This document shows, piece by piece, positions 1-8,609 of a stretch of DNA of 64,000 nt; the stretch's first letter is position 1; each line of letters begins with the position of its first letter. Source of the stretch: Parvimonas micra (lineage in GTDB: Bacteria > Bacillota > Clostridia > Tissierellales > Peptoniphilaceae). The translations under genes and the position numbers were made by a program. The stretch lies in assembly GCF_037482165.1 (NCBI RefSeq), contig NZ_CP148048.1, forward strand, positions 620,001 through 684,000. The letters run 5' to 3'. The notes beneath the pieces were generated by a model that was not told where the DNA came from, searched no databases, and saw nothing but the letters and a program-made list of their open reading frames with translations.

Positions 1-1
1 T

Positions 2-2140
2 AATTTTTGGGAATTAGAAGTTGGACCTTGTGGTCCTTGTTCTGAAATAATGTATGATAGAGGAGAAAAATATACTAATCCTGATGATAGATTTATGGAA
101 ATTTGGAATTTAGTTTTTACTCAGTTTAATAAAGATAAAGATGGAAATTACCATAGATTAGAGCATCCAAACATTGATACAGGTATGGGACTTGAAAGAC
201 TTACTTTGGTTTTAGAAGAAAAAGATAATATATTTGAAATAGGCTTAGTAGATACTATAATTAAGAAAATAGAAGAGATATCAGGTGTTCAATATAAATC
301 AAATGAAATTTCTGATATTTCTATAAGAGTAATAGCCGATCATGCTAGGGCTATGACATTTTTAATATATGATGGTGTAATTCCTAGTAATGAACAAAGA
401 GGTTATGTTTTAAGAAGACTAATAAGACGTGCAGCAAGACATGGCAAATTGTTGGGAATTAAGGATAATTTCTTAGTAGATGTTTCAAAAGTTGTTATGG
501 AAGCATATAATACGGAGTATCCTGAATTATTGGAAGATAGTGAAAGAATTTTTAAGATTTTAAATGCTGAAGAATCTAAATTTCAAGAAACAATAGAACA
601 AGGTTTAGGTATTTTAAATTCTTATATAGAAGATGAAAAATCAAAAAATTCAAAGATTCTATCTGGAGAGAAAGCATTTAAATTGTATGATACTTATGGA
701 TTTCCTTTAGATTTGACAAAAGAAATTTTAGAAGAAGAAAAAATGGAAGTTGATGAAGAGGCTTTTAATAAAAATATGCAAGACCAAAAGATTAGAGCTA
801 GAGAAGGTAGAAATATTTCATCAGCAGGTTGGAGTGAAAAGAATACTGATTATTTAAAAGCATTAAAAGAAACAGAATTTTTGGGTTATATTGAAAATGA
901 ATGTGTTGGAAAAGTAATAAAATTATTTAAAGATGAAGCAGAAGTTTCAATTTTAAATCAAGGAGATAAGGCACTTTTAGTATCTGATAAAACTGTTTTC
1001 TATGGAGAAGGTGGTGGACAAGTAGGAGATGTCGGAATTATAGAAGGTAAGCATTGTAAACTTAAGGTTTTAGATACTAAGAAAAACAAAAATAATGGAA
1101 TTTTCCATAGTGTAGAAGTTATTGAGGGAAGTGTTAAGTTAAATGATGAATTAACATTTAGAATTGATGTAAATAATAGACGTGATATTATGAAAAACCA
1201 TTCTGCAACACATCTTTTACATCAAGCCTTAATTGAAGTTTTAGGTAATCATATTAATCAAGCAGGTTCTTTAGTAGATGCAAATAAACTAAGATTTGAT
1301 ATTACTCATTTTGAAGCTATAAGTACTGAAGATTTAAAAAGAGTAGAGCAGATTGTAAATGATAAGATAGCTTTAAATCTTAATACAATTGTAGAAGAAA
1401 TGTCATTAGAAGAATCATCAAAAATGGGAGCTATTGGACTATTTGAAGACAAATATAAGGATGTAGTAAGAGTAGTCTCATTTGGTGGTTGGTCAATAGA
1501 ACTTTGTGGTGGTACTCATGTAAAAAATGTTAGTGAAATTCAGATGTTTAAAATAATTTCAGAATCAAGTGTTGCGGCAGGAGTTAGAAGAATTGAAGCT
1601 ATTACAGGAAGAAGTGTTTACGAGTACCTAAAGAAGACTGAAAATCAAATCGAAGAAGTTTCAAATGTGTTAAAGTGTAAAAAGTCGGAGTTAGTTTCTA
1701 AAGTGGCTTCTCTTACTGATGACATAAAGTCATTAGAAAAAGAACTTAAAGAAATTAAATCTCAAATGACTTTGAATAGTTTAGATGCTTTTATTGCTGA
1801 AAAGAAAGATATAGAAGGTATTTCTTTTATAGCTAAAAAAGTAGAATTTGAAAATCAAAATGACTTAAGAGATTTAATTGATAAATTAAGAGATAAATTG
1901 GGTACAAGTGTAATAGTGTTTGCTAATGTTTATCAAGGAAAACTTACTTTTACAGTTGGAGTAAGTAAAGATTTGAATGCAAGAAAAATTAATGCTGGAA
2001 ATATTGTTAAAGAAGTCGCTAAACTTGTTGGCGGTAACGGTGGCGGTAGACCAGATATCGCATCAGCAGGAGGTAAAGACTTAAGTAAAGTTGATTTTGC
2101 TTTAGAACAAGCTGAGGAGATTTTAAAATCTCAATTTTAA
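2..2140 (+). CDS. alaS: Alanyl-tRNA synthetase, 5' end missing
   Basis: Charges tRNA-Ala with alanine in the cytoplasm. The reading frame is open from the first bases of the window, which already encode the class II catalytic-core motif VGPCGPCSEI, so the gene starts upstream; 712 residues are visible. The HSATHLLHQAL editing-site motif and the CGGTH zinc/editing motif (second half) are present, and the C-terminal C-Ala region ends with GGNGGGRPDIASAGG, all family hallmarks. An ATG at 50 lies inside the catalytic core and is not the start. ireB follows after 15 bp with a GGAGG site, so the two are probably co-transcribed. Confidence 0.97.
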   Translation, partial: NFWELEVGPCGPCSEIMYDRGEKYTNPDDRFMEIWNLVFTQFNKDKDGNYHRLEHPNIDTGMGLERLTLVLEEKDNIFEIGLVDTIIKKIEEISGVQYKSNEISDISIRVIADHARAMTFLIYDGVIPSNEQRGYVLRRLIRRAARHGKLLGIKDNFLVDVSKVVMEAYNTEYPELLEDSERIFKILNAEESKFQETIEQGLGILNSYIEDEKSKNSKILSGEKAFKLYDTYGFPLDLTKEILEEEKMEVDEEAFNKNMQDQKIRAREGRNISSAGWSEKNTDYLKALKETEFLGYIENECVGKVIKLFKDEAEVSILNQGDKALLVSDKTVFYGEGGGQVGDVGIIEGKHCKLKVLDTKKNKNNGIFHSVEVIEGSVKLNDELTFRIDVNNRRDIMKNHSATHLLHQALIEVLGNHINQAGSLVDANKLRFDITHFEAISTEDLKRVEQIVNDKIALNLNTIVEEMSLEESSKMGAIGLFEDKYKDVVRVVSFGGWSIELCGGTHVKNVSEIQMFKIISESSVAAGVRRIEAITGRSVYEYLKKTENQIEEVSNVLKCKKSELVSKVASLTDDIKSLEKELKEIKSQMTLNSLDAFIAEKKDIEGISFIAKKVEFENQNDLRDLIDKLRDKLGTSVIVFANVYQGKLTFTVGVSKDLNARKINAGNIVKEVAKLVGGNGGGRPDIASAGGKDLSKVDFALEQAEEILKSQF

Positions 2141-2155
2141 AATAGGAGGGATTAT

Positions 2156-2407
2156 ATGTCAAACGAATTCAATGAAACAATGAGAATTGAAATACCAACT
2201 GATAAGAAAAGTATTAGAGAAATTATAAAAATAGTGTATTGTGCACTAGAAAGTAAGGGATATAATCCAAAAAATCAAATTATAGGATATATTCTTTCAG
2301 GGGATCCTACTTATATTACTAGTTATAATAATGCTAGAGGTTTAATTAGACAAGTTAGTAGAGATGAGATACTTGAAGAATTTCTTGAAAATTATATAAA
2401 AGATTAA
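2156..2407 (+). CDS. ireB: IreB family regulatory phosphoprotein (DUF965)
   Basis: Small cytoplasmic protein of 83 residues matching the IreB/DUF965 family, including the NQIIGYILSGDPTYI core and the NARGLIR segment. In Enterococcus faecalis IreB is a substrate of the PASTA kinase IreK and affects cephalosporin resistance; a Thr near the N-terminus (NETMRI) could be the equivalent phosphosite, but that is inference. It starts 15 bp after alaS with an AGGAGG site. The alaS-ireB-ruvX order is conserved in many Firmicutes. No kinase gene is visible in this window. Confidence 0.92.
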   Translation: MSNEFNETMRIEIPTDKKSIREIIKIVYCALESKGYNPKNQIIGYILSGDPTYITSYNNARGLIRQVSRDEILEEFLENYIKD

Positions 2408-2413
2408 TACTAT

Positions 2414-2446
2414 TCCCGGCAAAAATTTTTTGCCGGGGCTTTTACA
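2414..2446 (+). terminator. Probable rho-independent terminator after ireB
   Basis: The arms CCCGGCAAAAA (2415-2425) and TTTTTGCCGGG (about 2427-2437) form a GC-capped stem, unusual in this AT-rich sequence. The U-tract after it (CTTTTAC) is short, so termination may be partial and ruvX may receive read-through. Confidence 0.65.
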
Positions 2447-2467
2447 TAATGAAAAAAAGGGGTATTT

Positions 2468-2893
2468 ATGAATAGATATATGGCTTTAGATGTGGGTGAT
2501 AGAACAATTGGTGTTGCTATTAGTGATCCTTTGTTTATTATGGCAGAAGGACATAGTACAATTTTTAGAGAAAGTATTGAAAAAGATTTTGATATTTTAA
2601 AAGATATAATAATTAAACAAAATATTATTAAAATTATTATTGGACTTCCTAAAAATATGAATAATACTATTGGTCCACAGGGAGAGAAGGTTCTATCTTT
2701 TGTCGAATCTTTAAAAGAATTTTTAAAAGAAAATTCTTTTAATATAGAAATTATTATGCAAGATGAAAGACTCACAACTGTAAGTGCAGAAAGAATTTTG
2801 ATTGAAGGAAATATGAGTAGAAAGAAGCGAAAAAAAGTAATAGACAAAGTAGCTGCTACATATATTTTACAATCATATTTGGATAAAAAATAG
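2468..2893 (+). CDS. ruvX: Putative pre-16S rRNA nuclease / Holliday junction resolvase-like YqgF (RuvX)
   Basis: 141-residue RNase H-fold protein of the YqgF/RuvX family, implicated in 5' processing of pre-16S rRNA and earlier annotated as a Holliday junction resolvase. The N-terminal [16 protein letters not shown] motif carries the first catalytic Asp, [13 protein letters not shown] is the second family motif, and QDERLTT is the third. The length is normal for the family. An AAGGGG site precedes the ATG by about 7 nt. It begins a run of closely spaced genes (DUF1292, fur, rnj, ylbF, methyltransferase). Confidence 0.93.
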   Translation: MNRYMALDVGDRTIGVAISDPLFIMAEGHSTIFRESIEKDFDILKDIIIKQNIIKIIIGLPKNMNNTIGPQGEKVLSFVESLKEFLKENSFNIEIIMQDERLTTVSAERILIEGNMSRKKRKKVIDKVAATYILQSYLDKK

Positions 2894-2903
2894 GAGTGAT
2901 ATT

Positions 2904-3146
2904 TTGGAGCGTTTTGAAGCTTTTGATGAAAATGGAAAAAAAATTATTTTTGAATTAATTGATACTTTTGGTATGAATGATTGTGAATATGCGGTTTTAA
3001 ATTCAAATGATGATATTAGTACATATATTTTAAGAATTATATATGATAAGGATGGAAATATTAATTTAGAAGGTATTGATGATGAAGAACTTTCCGATGC
3101 GATTGAAGTTTATGAGGAATTAAAGTCAGAAAAAGAAAAAATTTAG
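2904..3146 (+). CDS. DUF1292 family protein (YrzB-like)
   Basis: Acidic 80-residue cytoplasmic protein of the DUF1292 family, typically found between ruvX and a fur gene in Firmicutes; function unknown. The pattern is typical: FEVIDTFGMNDCEYAVLNS-type first half and an acidic DEEL-rich C-terminus. The start is TTG, chosen because TAGGAGTG lies 5 nt upstream and the reading frame directly follows ruvX. No catalytic motif is visible. Confidence 0.85.
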   Translation: MERFEAFDENGKKIIFELIDTFGMNDCEYAVLNSNDDISTYILRIIYDKDGNINLEGIDDEELSDAIEVYEELKSEKEKI

Positions 3147-3161
3147 AAAAGGAGAATAGTT

Positions 3162-3605
3162 ATGGAAGTAAAAGAAATGAAGAAGTTGTTAGTTGAAAAC
3201 AACTACAAGATTACTAAGCAAAGAGAAATTGTTTTTAATGTCCTTAATGAAAACAAAGGTAATCATTTAAGTCCAGAAGAGTTACATGAAATAGCTAGCA
3301 AATATGATAAAGATTTAGGAATTGCTACAGTTTATCGTACACTTGTTATTTTTGATAAGATGAATATAGTTCATAAATTGGATTTTGATGATAAAAGATA
3401 TAGATATGAAATTATAAGAGAAGATGACAAACATCAACATCATCATCTCTTGTGTAAAGATTGTGGAAAAATAATTGAAGTTGAAGAAGATTATTTAGAA
3501 ACTTTAGAACAAATTATTGAAGAAAAGTATAAATTTAAAATTATGAACCACGATTTAAAATTCTATGGAAAGTGTTCAGATTGTTTAAATCTTGAAAAGA
3601 AGTAG
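3162..3605 (+). CDS. Fur family transcriptional regulator
   Basis: 147-residue metal-responsive repressor. It has an N-terminal winged helix (ITKQREIVFNVL through GIATVYRTL) and a C-terminal dimerisation domain with a His-rich metal site (HQHHHLLC) and two CxxC pairs, CKDC and CSDC, for structural zinc. It could be Fur (iron) or PerR (peroxide); the sequence alone does not decide. It matters here because candidate Fur boxes overlap promoters of the iron-transport island near 44.7 kb and 49.9 kb. AAGGAG site; 15 bp after DUF1292 and 9 bp before rnj, so part of the same operon. Confidence 0.9.
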   Translation: MEVKEMKKLLVENNYKITKQREIVFNVLNENKGNHLSPEELHEIASKYDKDLGIATVYRTLVIFDKMNIVHKLDFDDKRYRYEIIREDDKHQHHHLLCKDCGKIIEVEEDYLETLEQIIEEKYKFKIMNHDLKFYGKCSDCLNLEKK

Positions 3606-3614
3606 GGGATTATT

Positions 3615-5288
3615 GTGGTGCAAAAAAACAAAAAGAAAACTTTAAAGATGATACCCTTAGGCGGAGTTGGTGAAATAGGTAAAAATATGTCTATTTTGGA
3701 ATATGATGATGAAATTATCATCTTGGATTGTGGGATGACTTTTCCAGATGACGATATGCCAGGAATAGATATTGTAATTCCAGATATTACCTATTTAATG
3801 AAAAATATTGATAGGGTAAAAGCTCTTTTTTTGACACATGGACACGAAGATCACATTGGATCAGTCCCATATATATTGAAGAAAATAAATGTACCTGTTT
3901 ATGGAACTAAATTAACTTTAGGCCTTGTTGAAAATAAATTACAAGAACATAATCTTAGTAAAGAAAATTTGCATTTGGTTAATGCAGGTGAAACGATAAA
4001 AACTAAACATTTTTCTGTTGAATTTATAAGAGCTTGTCATAGTATTCCTGATAGTGTAAGTTTTGGAATAAAAACACCAGTCGGAAATATTATTTTTACC
4101 GGAGACTTCAAAATTGATTATACGCCTATTGATGGAGATAAGATGGATTTACATCGTATAGCTCAATGGGGAATGGATGGAGTCATGCTTCTATGTGCAG
4201 ATAGTACTAATGTTGAAAGACCAGGATATACTATGAGCGAAAGTTCAGTAGGGGAAACTTTTATAGAACTTTTTAATAAGGCTCATGGAAGAATTATAGT
4301 TGCAACATTTGCTTCTAATTTACATCGAGTTCAACAAATTATAAAAGCTGCAGAGAAATTTAAAAGAAAAGTTGCGGTGTCAGGTCGTTCAATGGTTAAT
4401 GTTATTAAAGTTGCAACTGAACTTAATAAATTAGAGATAGAAAAAGGAACTCTTATTGATTTAAAGGATATTAATAAGTATGATGAATCTGAAATTGTAC
4501 TTTTAATGACTGGAAGTCAAGGCGAGCCTATGAGTGCATTAAATAGAATGGCTTACGGTGAACATAGAAAACTAGTATTAACAGAAAATGATACTGTAAT
4601 AATTTCAGCTTCCCCTATTCCAGGAAATGAAAAAATCTTTTTTGGCCTTGTAAATCGTCTTGTTGAAATGGGAGTTAAAGTAATTCATTCTTCTCTAGCA
4701 GAGGTTCATGTTTCAGGCCATGCTTGTCAGGAAGAATTGAAGTTAATTCATACTTTAGTTAAACCAAAGTACTTTATTCCAGTTCATGGAGAATCAAGGC
4801 ATCTAAAAACTCATGCTAAATTAGCTGTTGAAATGGGAATGTCAAAAGATAATATTTTAATAGGACGAAATGGAACTGTTTTTGAATTTAATTATAAACA
4901 AGAAGGATTTATATCAGGAACAGTTGAGTCTGGAAATATACTAGTTGACGGACTTGGAGTAGGAGATGTAGGTAGTGCAGTTCTAAGAGATAGAAAGCAT
5001 CTATCTGAAGATGGTATTATAATTGTTATGGTAGTTCTAGAAAAATCTACTAAAGAAATAATTTCAGGACCTGAAATAGTTTCAAGAGGATTTATCTATG
5101 TAAAGGAAAATTTAGATCTTGTATCTGAAATGAGAAAAGTTGTTGAAAATACTTTAAGTATTTGTAATGATGATTCTATAACAGATATTGGAACTATCAG
5201 ATATAATATTAGAAAAGATTTAAATTCTTATATTTATCATGAAATAAAAAGAGGACCAATGATTATTCCTATAATTACTGAACTTTAG
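3615..5288 (+). CDS. rnj: Ribonuclease J
   Basis: 557-residue metallo-beta-lactamase/beta-CASP ribonuclease with 5'-3' exo- and endonuclease activity in mRNA decay and rRNA maturation. The zinc site THGHEDHIGS lies near residue 74, GDFKIDYTP follows, and the beta-CASP motifs GSQGEPMSA and SGHACQEELK are intact, with PVHGESRHL near the end of the core. Normal family length. The start is GTG (two consecutive GTGs) after a GGGG-type site at the end of fur. It sits next to ylbF, whose family modulates another RNase, RNase Y. Confidence 0.96.
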   Translation: MVQKNKKKTLKMIPLGGVGEIGKNMSILEYDDEIIILDCGMTFPDDDMPGIDIVIPDITYLMKNIDRVKALFLTHGHEDHIGSVPYILKKINVPVYGTKLTLGLVENKLQEHNLSKENLHLVNAGETIKTKHFSVEFIRACHSIPDSVSFGIKTPVGNIIFTGDFKIDYTPIDGDKMDLHRIAQWGMDGVMLLCADSTNVERPGYTMSESSVGETFIELFNKAHGRIIVATFASNLHRVQQIIKAAEKFKRKVAVSGRSMVNVIKVATELNKLEIEKGTLIDLKDINKYDESEIVLLMTGSQGEPMSALNRMAYGEHRKLVLTENDTVIISASPIPGNEKIFFGLVNRLVEMGVKVIHSSLAEVHVSGHACQEELKLIHTLVKPKYFIPVHGESRHLKTHAKLAVEMGMSKDNILIGRNGTVFEFNYKQEGFISGTVESGNILVDGLGVGDVGSAVLRDRKHLSEDGIIIVMVVLEKSTKEIISGPEIVSRGFIYVKENLDLVSEMRKVVENTLSICNDDSITDIGTIRYNIRKDLNSYIYHEIKRGPMIIPIITEL

Positions 5289-5296
5289 GAGGTTTT

Positions 5297-5620
5297 ATGA
5301 ATATATATAATAGTATTTTAACTTTTTCAAATGATTTTAAAAATTGTGATGAAGTTAAAGAATTTAAGAAATTAAAGAAAAAGATTGATGAAAATCCTGA
5401 AAATAAAAAAATTATAGATGATTTTCATAAGAAATTATATGATTATCAAATTGCAAAACAAAATGGAGAAGATGTTGCTGAAAAAGAAAAGCAATTAAAT
5501 GAATTGAATTCTATTTTGATGAGCAATTCTGAAATATCAGAATTTATGGCTGCTGAAGTTAGAATTTCAACTATAATGAATGATATTGTAAAAATGTTAG
5601 AAGAAACAATAGCGGAATAA
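5297..5620 (+). CDS. YlbF/YmcA family protein
   Basis: 107-residue alpha-helical protein of the YlbF/YmcA (Com_YlbF) family. In Bacillus subtilis, YlbF, YmcA and YaaT form a complex that influences RNase Y-dependent mRNA processing, competence and biofilm formation. The sequence shows long charged helices with the family-like KKIDENPENKKIIDDFHKK segment. It is 8 bp after rnj with an AGGAGG site, and its stop codon overlaps the next ATG (TAATG), implying translational coupling. Confidence 0.85.
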   Translation: MNIYNSILTFSNDFKNCDEVKEFKKLKKKIDENPENKKIIDDFHKKLYDYQIAKQNGEDVAEKEKQLNELNSILMSNSEISEFMAAEVRISTIMNDIVKMLEETIAE

Positions 5621-6258
5621 TGGAAATTGTTGCAAATTATGTTTCTGAATATATCAGGAGTTTAGAGCAAAGTAAAGAGTCTATATTAATTGAAATGGAA
5701 GAATATGCTAGCATAAATAAAGTACCAATTATAGAAGTAGAAGTTGCCAGATTTTTAGAATTTTTGGTAATGTTAAAAAAGCCAAAAAGAATATTAGAGA
5801 TTGGAACAGCAATTGGCTATTCATCTATAATTATGAATAGAGCTTATCCTGATTCTATTATTACAACTATTGAGATTGATGAGAAAAATTTTTTAAAAGC
5901 TAAAGAGTTTATAAAAAGAGCAGGTTGTGAAAAGAATATTGATCTCATATATGCCGACGCAAATGATGCTTTAGATTTTATTACAGACGAATATGATATG
6001 ATTTTTATGGATGCAGCAAAGGGACAGTATATAAGTTTTTTTGAAAAATCCATTGAAAGATTAAATCATGAGGGAATATTAGTTTCTGATAATATTTTAT
6101 TTAGAGGTCTTGTTGCAAAAGAGAAAAATAATATAAGAAGAAAAAATACAATAGTTAAAAGATTGAAAGAATTTTTGAAAATCATAACGAATAGTGATAA
6201 ATTTTCAACTACTATAATACCAATAGACGATGGTATGGCTATATGTTATAAAAAATAG
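5620..6258 (+). CDS. trmR: O-methyltransferase, probable tRNA 5-hydroxyuridine methyltransferase
   Basis: 212-residue class I SAM-dependent methyltransferase of the YrrM/COMT-like family. ILEIGTAIGYSSI is SAM motif I, TIEIDE is the acidic motif II, and FMDAAKGQY matches the metal-binding DxxK signature. B. subtilis TrmR (YrrM) methylates ho5U34 of tRNA, and its gene lies beside U32-family genes needed for the hydroxylation step; the next gene here is such a U32 protein, which supports the same role. The start overlaps the ylbF stop by one base. Confidence 0.85.
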   Translation: MEIVANYVSEYIRSLEQSKESILIEMEEYASINKVPIIEVEVARFLEFLVMLKKPKRILEIGTAIGYSSIIMNRAYPDSIITTIEIDEKNFLKAKEFIKRAGCEKNIDLIYADANDALDFITDEYDMIFMDAAKGQYISFFEKSIERLNHEGILVSDNILFRGLVAKEKNNIRRKNTIVKRLKEFLKIITNSDKFSTTIIPIDDGMAICYKK

Positions 6259-6270
6259 ACTAAATATAAA

Positions 6271-6303
6271 TGGGAATCCGATTTTCTTGGATTCCTATTT
6301 AAT
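6271..6303 (+). terminator. Weak terminator hairpin
   Basis: GGAATCC (6273-6279) pairs with GGATTCC (6289-6295), followed by TATTTAAT. The U-tract is imperfect; it probably gives partial termination between trmR and trhP. Confidence 0.5.
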
Positions 6304-6324
6304 AGTTAAAGGAGAAAATAATTA

Positions 6325-7554
6325 ATGAAAGAAGTTGAATTATTAGCCCCCGCAGGGGATATAGAGAAATTAAAAATGGCAATTATCTATGGGGCAGACG
6401 CAGTTTATCTTGCAGGTGAATCATTCGGTTTAAGAAAAGCATCTAAGAATTTTACAGTTGAACAACTAAAAGAAGCTACTGATTTTGTTCATGAAAAAGG
6501 TAAAAAAATATATATAACAATGAATATTATTCCCCATAATGATGATTTAATAGGTCTTGAAGAATATGTAAGAGTCCTAGTTAATATAGGGGTAGATGCA
6601 TTAATCGTTGCAGATGCTGGAATATACACTGCTGTTCGTTCTGTAAGTAAAGATATTGAAGTACATATGAGCACACAGGCGAGTGTTACAAATTATAGAA
6701 CTGTAAAATTTTGGTATGATTTAGGTATTAAACGAATTGTAATGGCAAGAGAATTATCTTTAGAAGAAATTAATTTAATACATAAGGAAGTACCTGAAGT
6801 TGATATTGAAGCTTTTGTCCATGGTGCAATGTGTATTTCATATTCAGGAAGATGCTTATTGAGCAACTATATGTGTGGAAGAGATGCAAACAAGGGAGAT
6901 TGTGCTCATGCTTGTAGATGGAAATATAATTTAGTTGAAGAGAGAAGACCAGGAGAGTATTATCCTATTGAAGAAACAGAACAAGGAACTTTTATATATA
7001 ATAGTAAAGATTTATGTATGTTGGATTCTCTTGAAGATGTTATCAAAGCAGGAGTTCATAGTTTAAAAATTGAAGGAAGAGTAAAAACTCAATACTATGT
7101 TGCAACTGTTATAAGGAGTTATAGGATTGCACTTGATGCAATAAATAACGGAACTTATACAAAAGAAATGGCAGAAAGACTTTTACTTGAGATTAAAAAA
7201 GCAAGTCATAGAGATTTTACAAAAGGATTTTATTATAAAAAACCTGATGAAAATGATCAACTTTACAATTCAAGCTCATATATAAGGACTTATGATTTTG
7301 TTGGACTTGTTTTAGATTACGATAAGAAAACGAAAATCGCAACAATAGAACAGAGAAATAGAATTTTTGTTGGAGATGAAGTTGAAATTTTCGGACCTAG
7401 AGATGGTTTTGAAACTTTTAAAATAGAAAAAATGTATGATGATAAAGGCGAAGAAATAGATGTTGCTCCAAGAGCAAAACAAATTATAAAAATGCCTTTA
7501 CCATTTGAAGTAAAGCCTTGGGATATAATGAGGAAAAAATTATCTGATGAATAA
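6325..7554 (+). CDS. trhP: U32 family peptidase-like protein, probable tRNA hydroxylation protein TrhP
   Basis: 409-residue member of the U32 family (YegQ/TrhP/YrrO-like). These proteins are mostly not proteases; TrhP proteins use prephenate and an iron-sulfur cluster for 5-hydroxyuridine formation at tRNA position 34. Visible signatures are ELLAPAGDIEKLK at the N-terminus, the Cys cluster from MCISYSGRC through GDCAHACRW, and SLKIEGRVKTQYYVA. Pairing with the upstream TrmR-like methyltransferase makes a mo5U34 pathway likely. Single polypeptide, whereas B. subtilis has two paralogues. AAAGGAG site. Confidence 0.9.
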   Translation: MKEVELLAPAGDIEKLKMAIIYGADAVYLAGESFGLRKASKNFTVEQLKEATDFVHEKGKKIYITMNIIPHNDDLIGLEEYVRVLVNIGVDALIVADAGIYTAVRSVSKDIEVHMSTQASVTNYRTVKFWYDLGIKRIVMARELSLEEINLIHKEVPEVDIEAFVHGAMCISYSGRCLLSNYMCGRDANKGDCAHACRWKYNLVEERRPGEYYPIEETEQGTFIYNSKDLCMLDSLEDVIKAGVHSLKIEGRVKTQYYVATVIRSYRIALDAINNGTYTKEMAERLLLEIKKASHRDFTKGFYYKKPDENDQLYNSSSYIRTYDFVGLVLDYDKKTKIATIEQRNRIFVGDEVEIFGPRDGFETFKIEKMYDDKGEEIDVAPRAKQIIKMPLPFEVKPWDIMRKKLSDE

Positions 7555-7569
7555 ATTCAGGAGAAATTT

Positions 7570-8106
7570 ATGATTGAACTAAAAAGAATTCAAAGAGATG
7601 AATTAAGACGATTATATGATATAGAATATTCAAGTAAAACACCTAAATGGAAAGAATATGATGCTCCATATTTTGATGATTTTGAATTTAAAACTTATGA
7701 TGAATTTATTCTATCAAGCGAAATAGAATTCTTTTTGGAAGAAAGAGTAAAAGGAATTTATTTTAACGATATTCTAGTAGGAATAGTTTCAAAATATTGG
7801 GAAAACGAAAAAACTAGATGGCTTGAAATAGGAATTGTAATTTTTGATGAAAATTTTTGGAGTAAAGGTATTGGCTCAAAGGCACTTTCATTATGGATAG
7901 ATGAAATCTTTAATACTGAAGAAAATTTAGAGCATATAGGTTTGACGACTTGGAGCGGAAATATCGGAATGATGAAATGTAGCTTGAAAATTGGGATGAC
8001 ACTCGAAGGAAAAATTAGAAAAGTTAGATACCATAATAATATATTTTATGATTCAATGAAGTATGGAATTTTAAAAGATGAGTGGGCAAAACAAGTTAAG
8101 AATTAA
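7570..8106 (+). CDS. GNAT family N-acetyltransferase (RimJ/RimL type)
   Basis: 178-residue acetyltransferase. The acetyl-CoA-binding core is GIVIFDENFWSKGIGSKAL, with the RxxGxG/A-type loop represented by SKGIGSKA, followed by a helix and the conserved HIGLTTWSGNIGMMKCSLKIGM segment found in proteins that acetylate amino termini or aminoglycosides. The substrate cannot be told from the sequence. It starts 15 bp after trhP with a CAGGAG site, so is probably co-transcribed with it. Confidence 0.85.
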   Translation: MIELKRIQRDELRRLYDIEYSSKTPKWKEYDAPYFDDFEFKTYDEFILSSEIEFFLEERVKGIYFNDILVGIVSKYWENEKTRWLEIGIVIFDENFWSKGIGSKALSLWIDEIFNTEENLEHIGLTTWSGNIGMMKCSLKIGMTLEGKIRKVRYHNNIFYDSMKYGILKDEWAKQVKN

Positions 8107-8178
8107 TAATAATTGTAAATTTATAATATACGATAACATAAAAATTCGATGATAACCGGTAAAATTTTTTAAAAATAG

Positions 8179-8207
8179 TTTACTTTTGTTGTGTTTTATG
8201 TTATACT
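8179..8207 (+). promoter_or_regulatory. Promoter of rpsO-pnp
   Basis: TTTACT (8179-8184), 17-bp spacer, TATACT (8202-8207). Predicted start near 8214, giving a leader of about 75 nt before rpsO. Confidence 0.75.
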
Positions 8208-8213
8208 TATCAA

Positions 8214-8287
8214 GTACTGTTGCTATGTTTATGGAAACTCCGACCTTTACATTGCTACGGTGAATTATATTTTAGGAGGTAGTTATA
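8214..8287 (+). promoter_or_regulatory. rpsO leader, candidate S15 autoregulatory RNA
   Basis: The 74-nt leader is richer in GC than surrounding intergenic DNA and contains TGCTA twice, a GGAAACTCC segment (8234-8242) with self-complementary GGA/TCC ends, and an AGGAGG ribosome site at 8274-8279. Ribosomal protein S15 commonly represses its own translation through such leaders in Firmicutes, but I cannot match this one to a specific known class. Confidence 0.4.
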
Positions 8288-8554
8288 ATGATAACTAAAG
8301 AAGACAAATTAAGAATTATTGATGAATTTAAAAGAAGTGAAGGAGATACAGGTTCTCCAGAAGTTCAAATTGCATTATTAAGTTTCAGAATTAAATATTT
8401 AACTGAACACTTAAAAGAACATAAAAAAGACCATGCTACAAGAAGAGGTTTATTCAAATTAATCGGACAAAGAAAAGGTCTTTTAAAATATCTTAGTAAT
8501 GTTGATATCGAAAGATACCGTGAATTAACTAGTAAATTACAAATAAGAGGATAA
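8288..8554 (+). CDS. rpsO: 30S ribosomal protein S15
   Basis: 88 residues, the usual length. Binds 16S rRNA helix 22 and nucleates the platform of the small subunit. Family motifs [28 protein letters not shown] and [15 protein letters not shown] are intact. AGGAGG ribosome site 8 nt upstream. It forms the classical rpsO-pnp pair with the downstream gene, separated by an attenuating hairpin. Confidence 0.98.
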   Translation: MITKEDKLRIIDEFKRSEGDTGSPEVQIALLSFRIKYLTEHLKEHKKDHATRRGLFKLIGQRKGLLKYLSNVDIERYRELTSKLQIRG

Positions 8555-8559
8555 TTATT

Positions 8560-8588
8560 AAAGGGCGATTTATTCGCTCTTTATTTTT
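8560..8588 (+). terminator. Hairpin between rpsO and pnp
   Basis: AAAGGGCGA (8560-8568) pairs with TCGCTCTTT (8574-8582, including one G-U), followed by ATTTTTAG. Probably a partial terminator or processing site, so that pnp is expressed less than rpsO. Confidence 0.7.
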
Positions 8589-8609
8589 AGAAGACCATAG
8601 GAGGATTAA

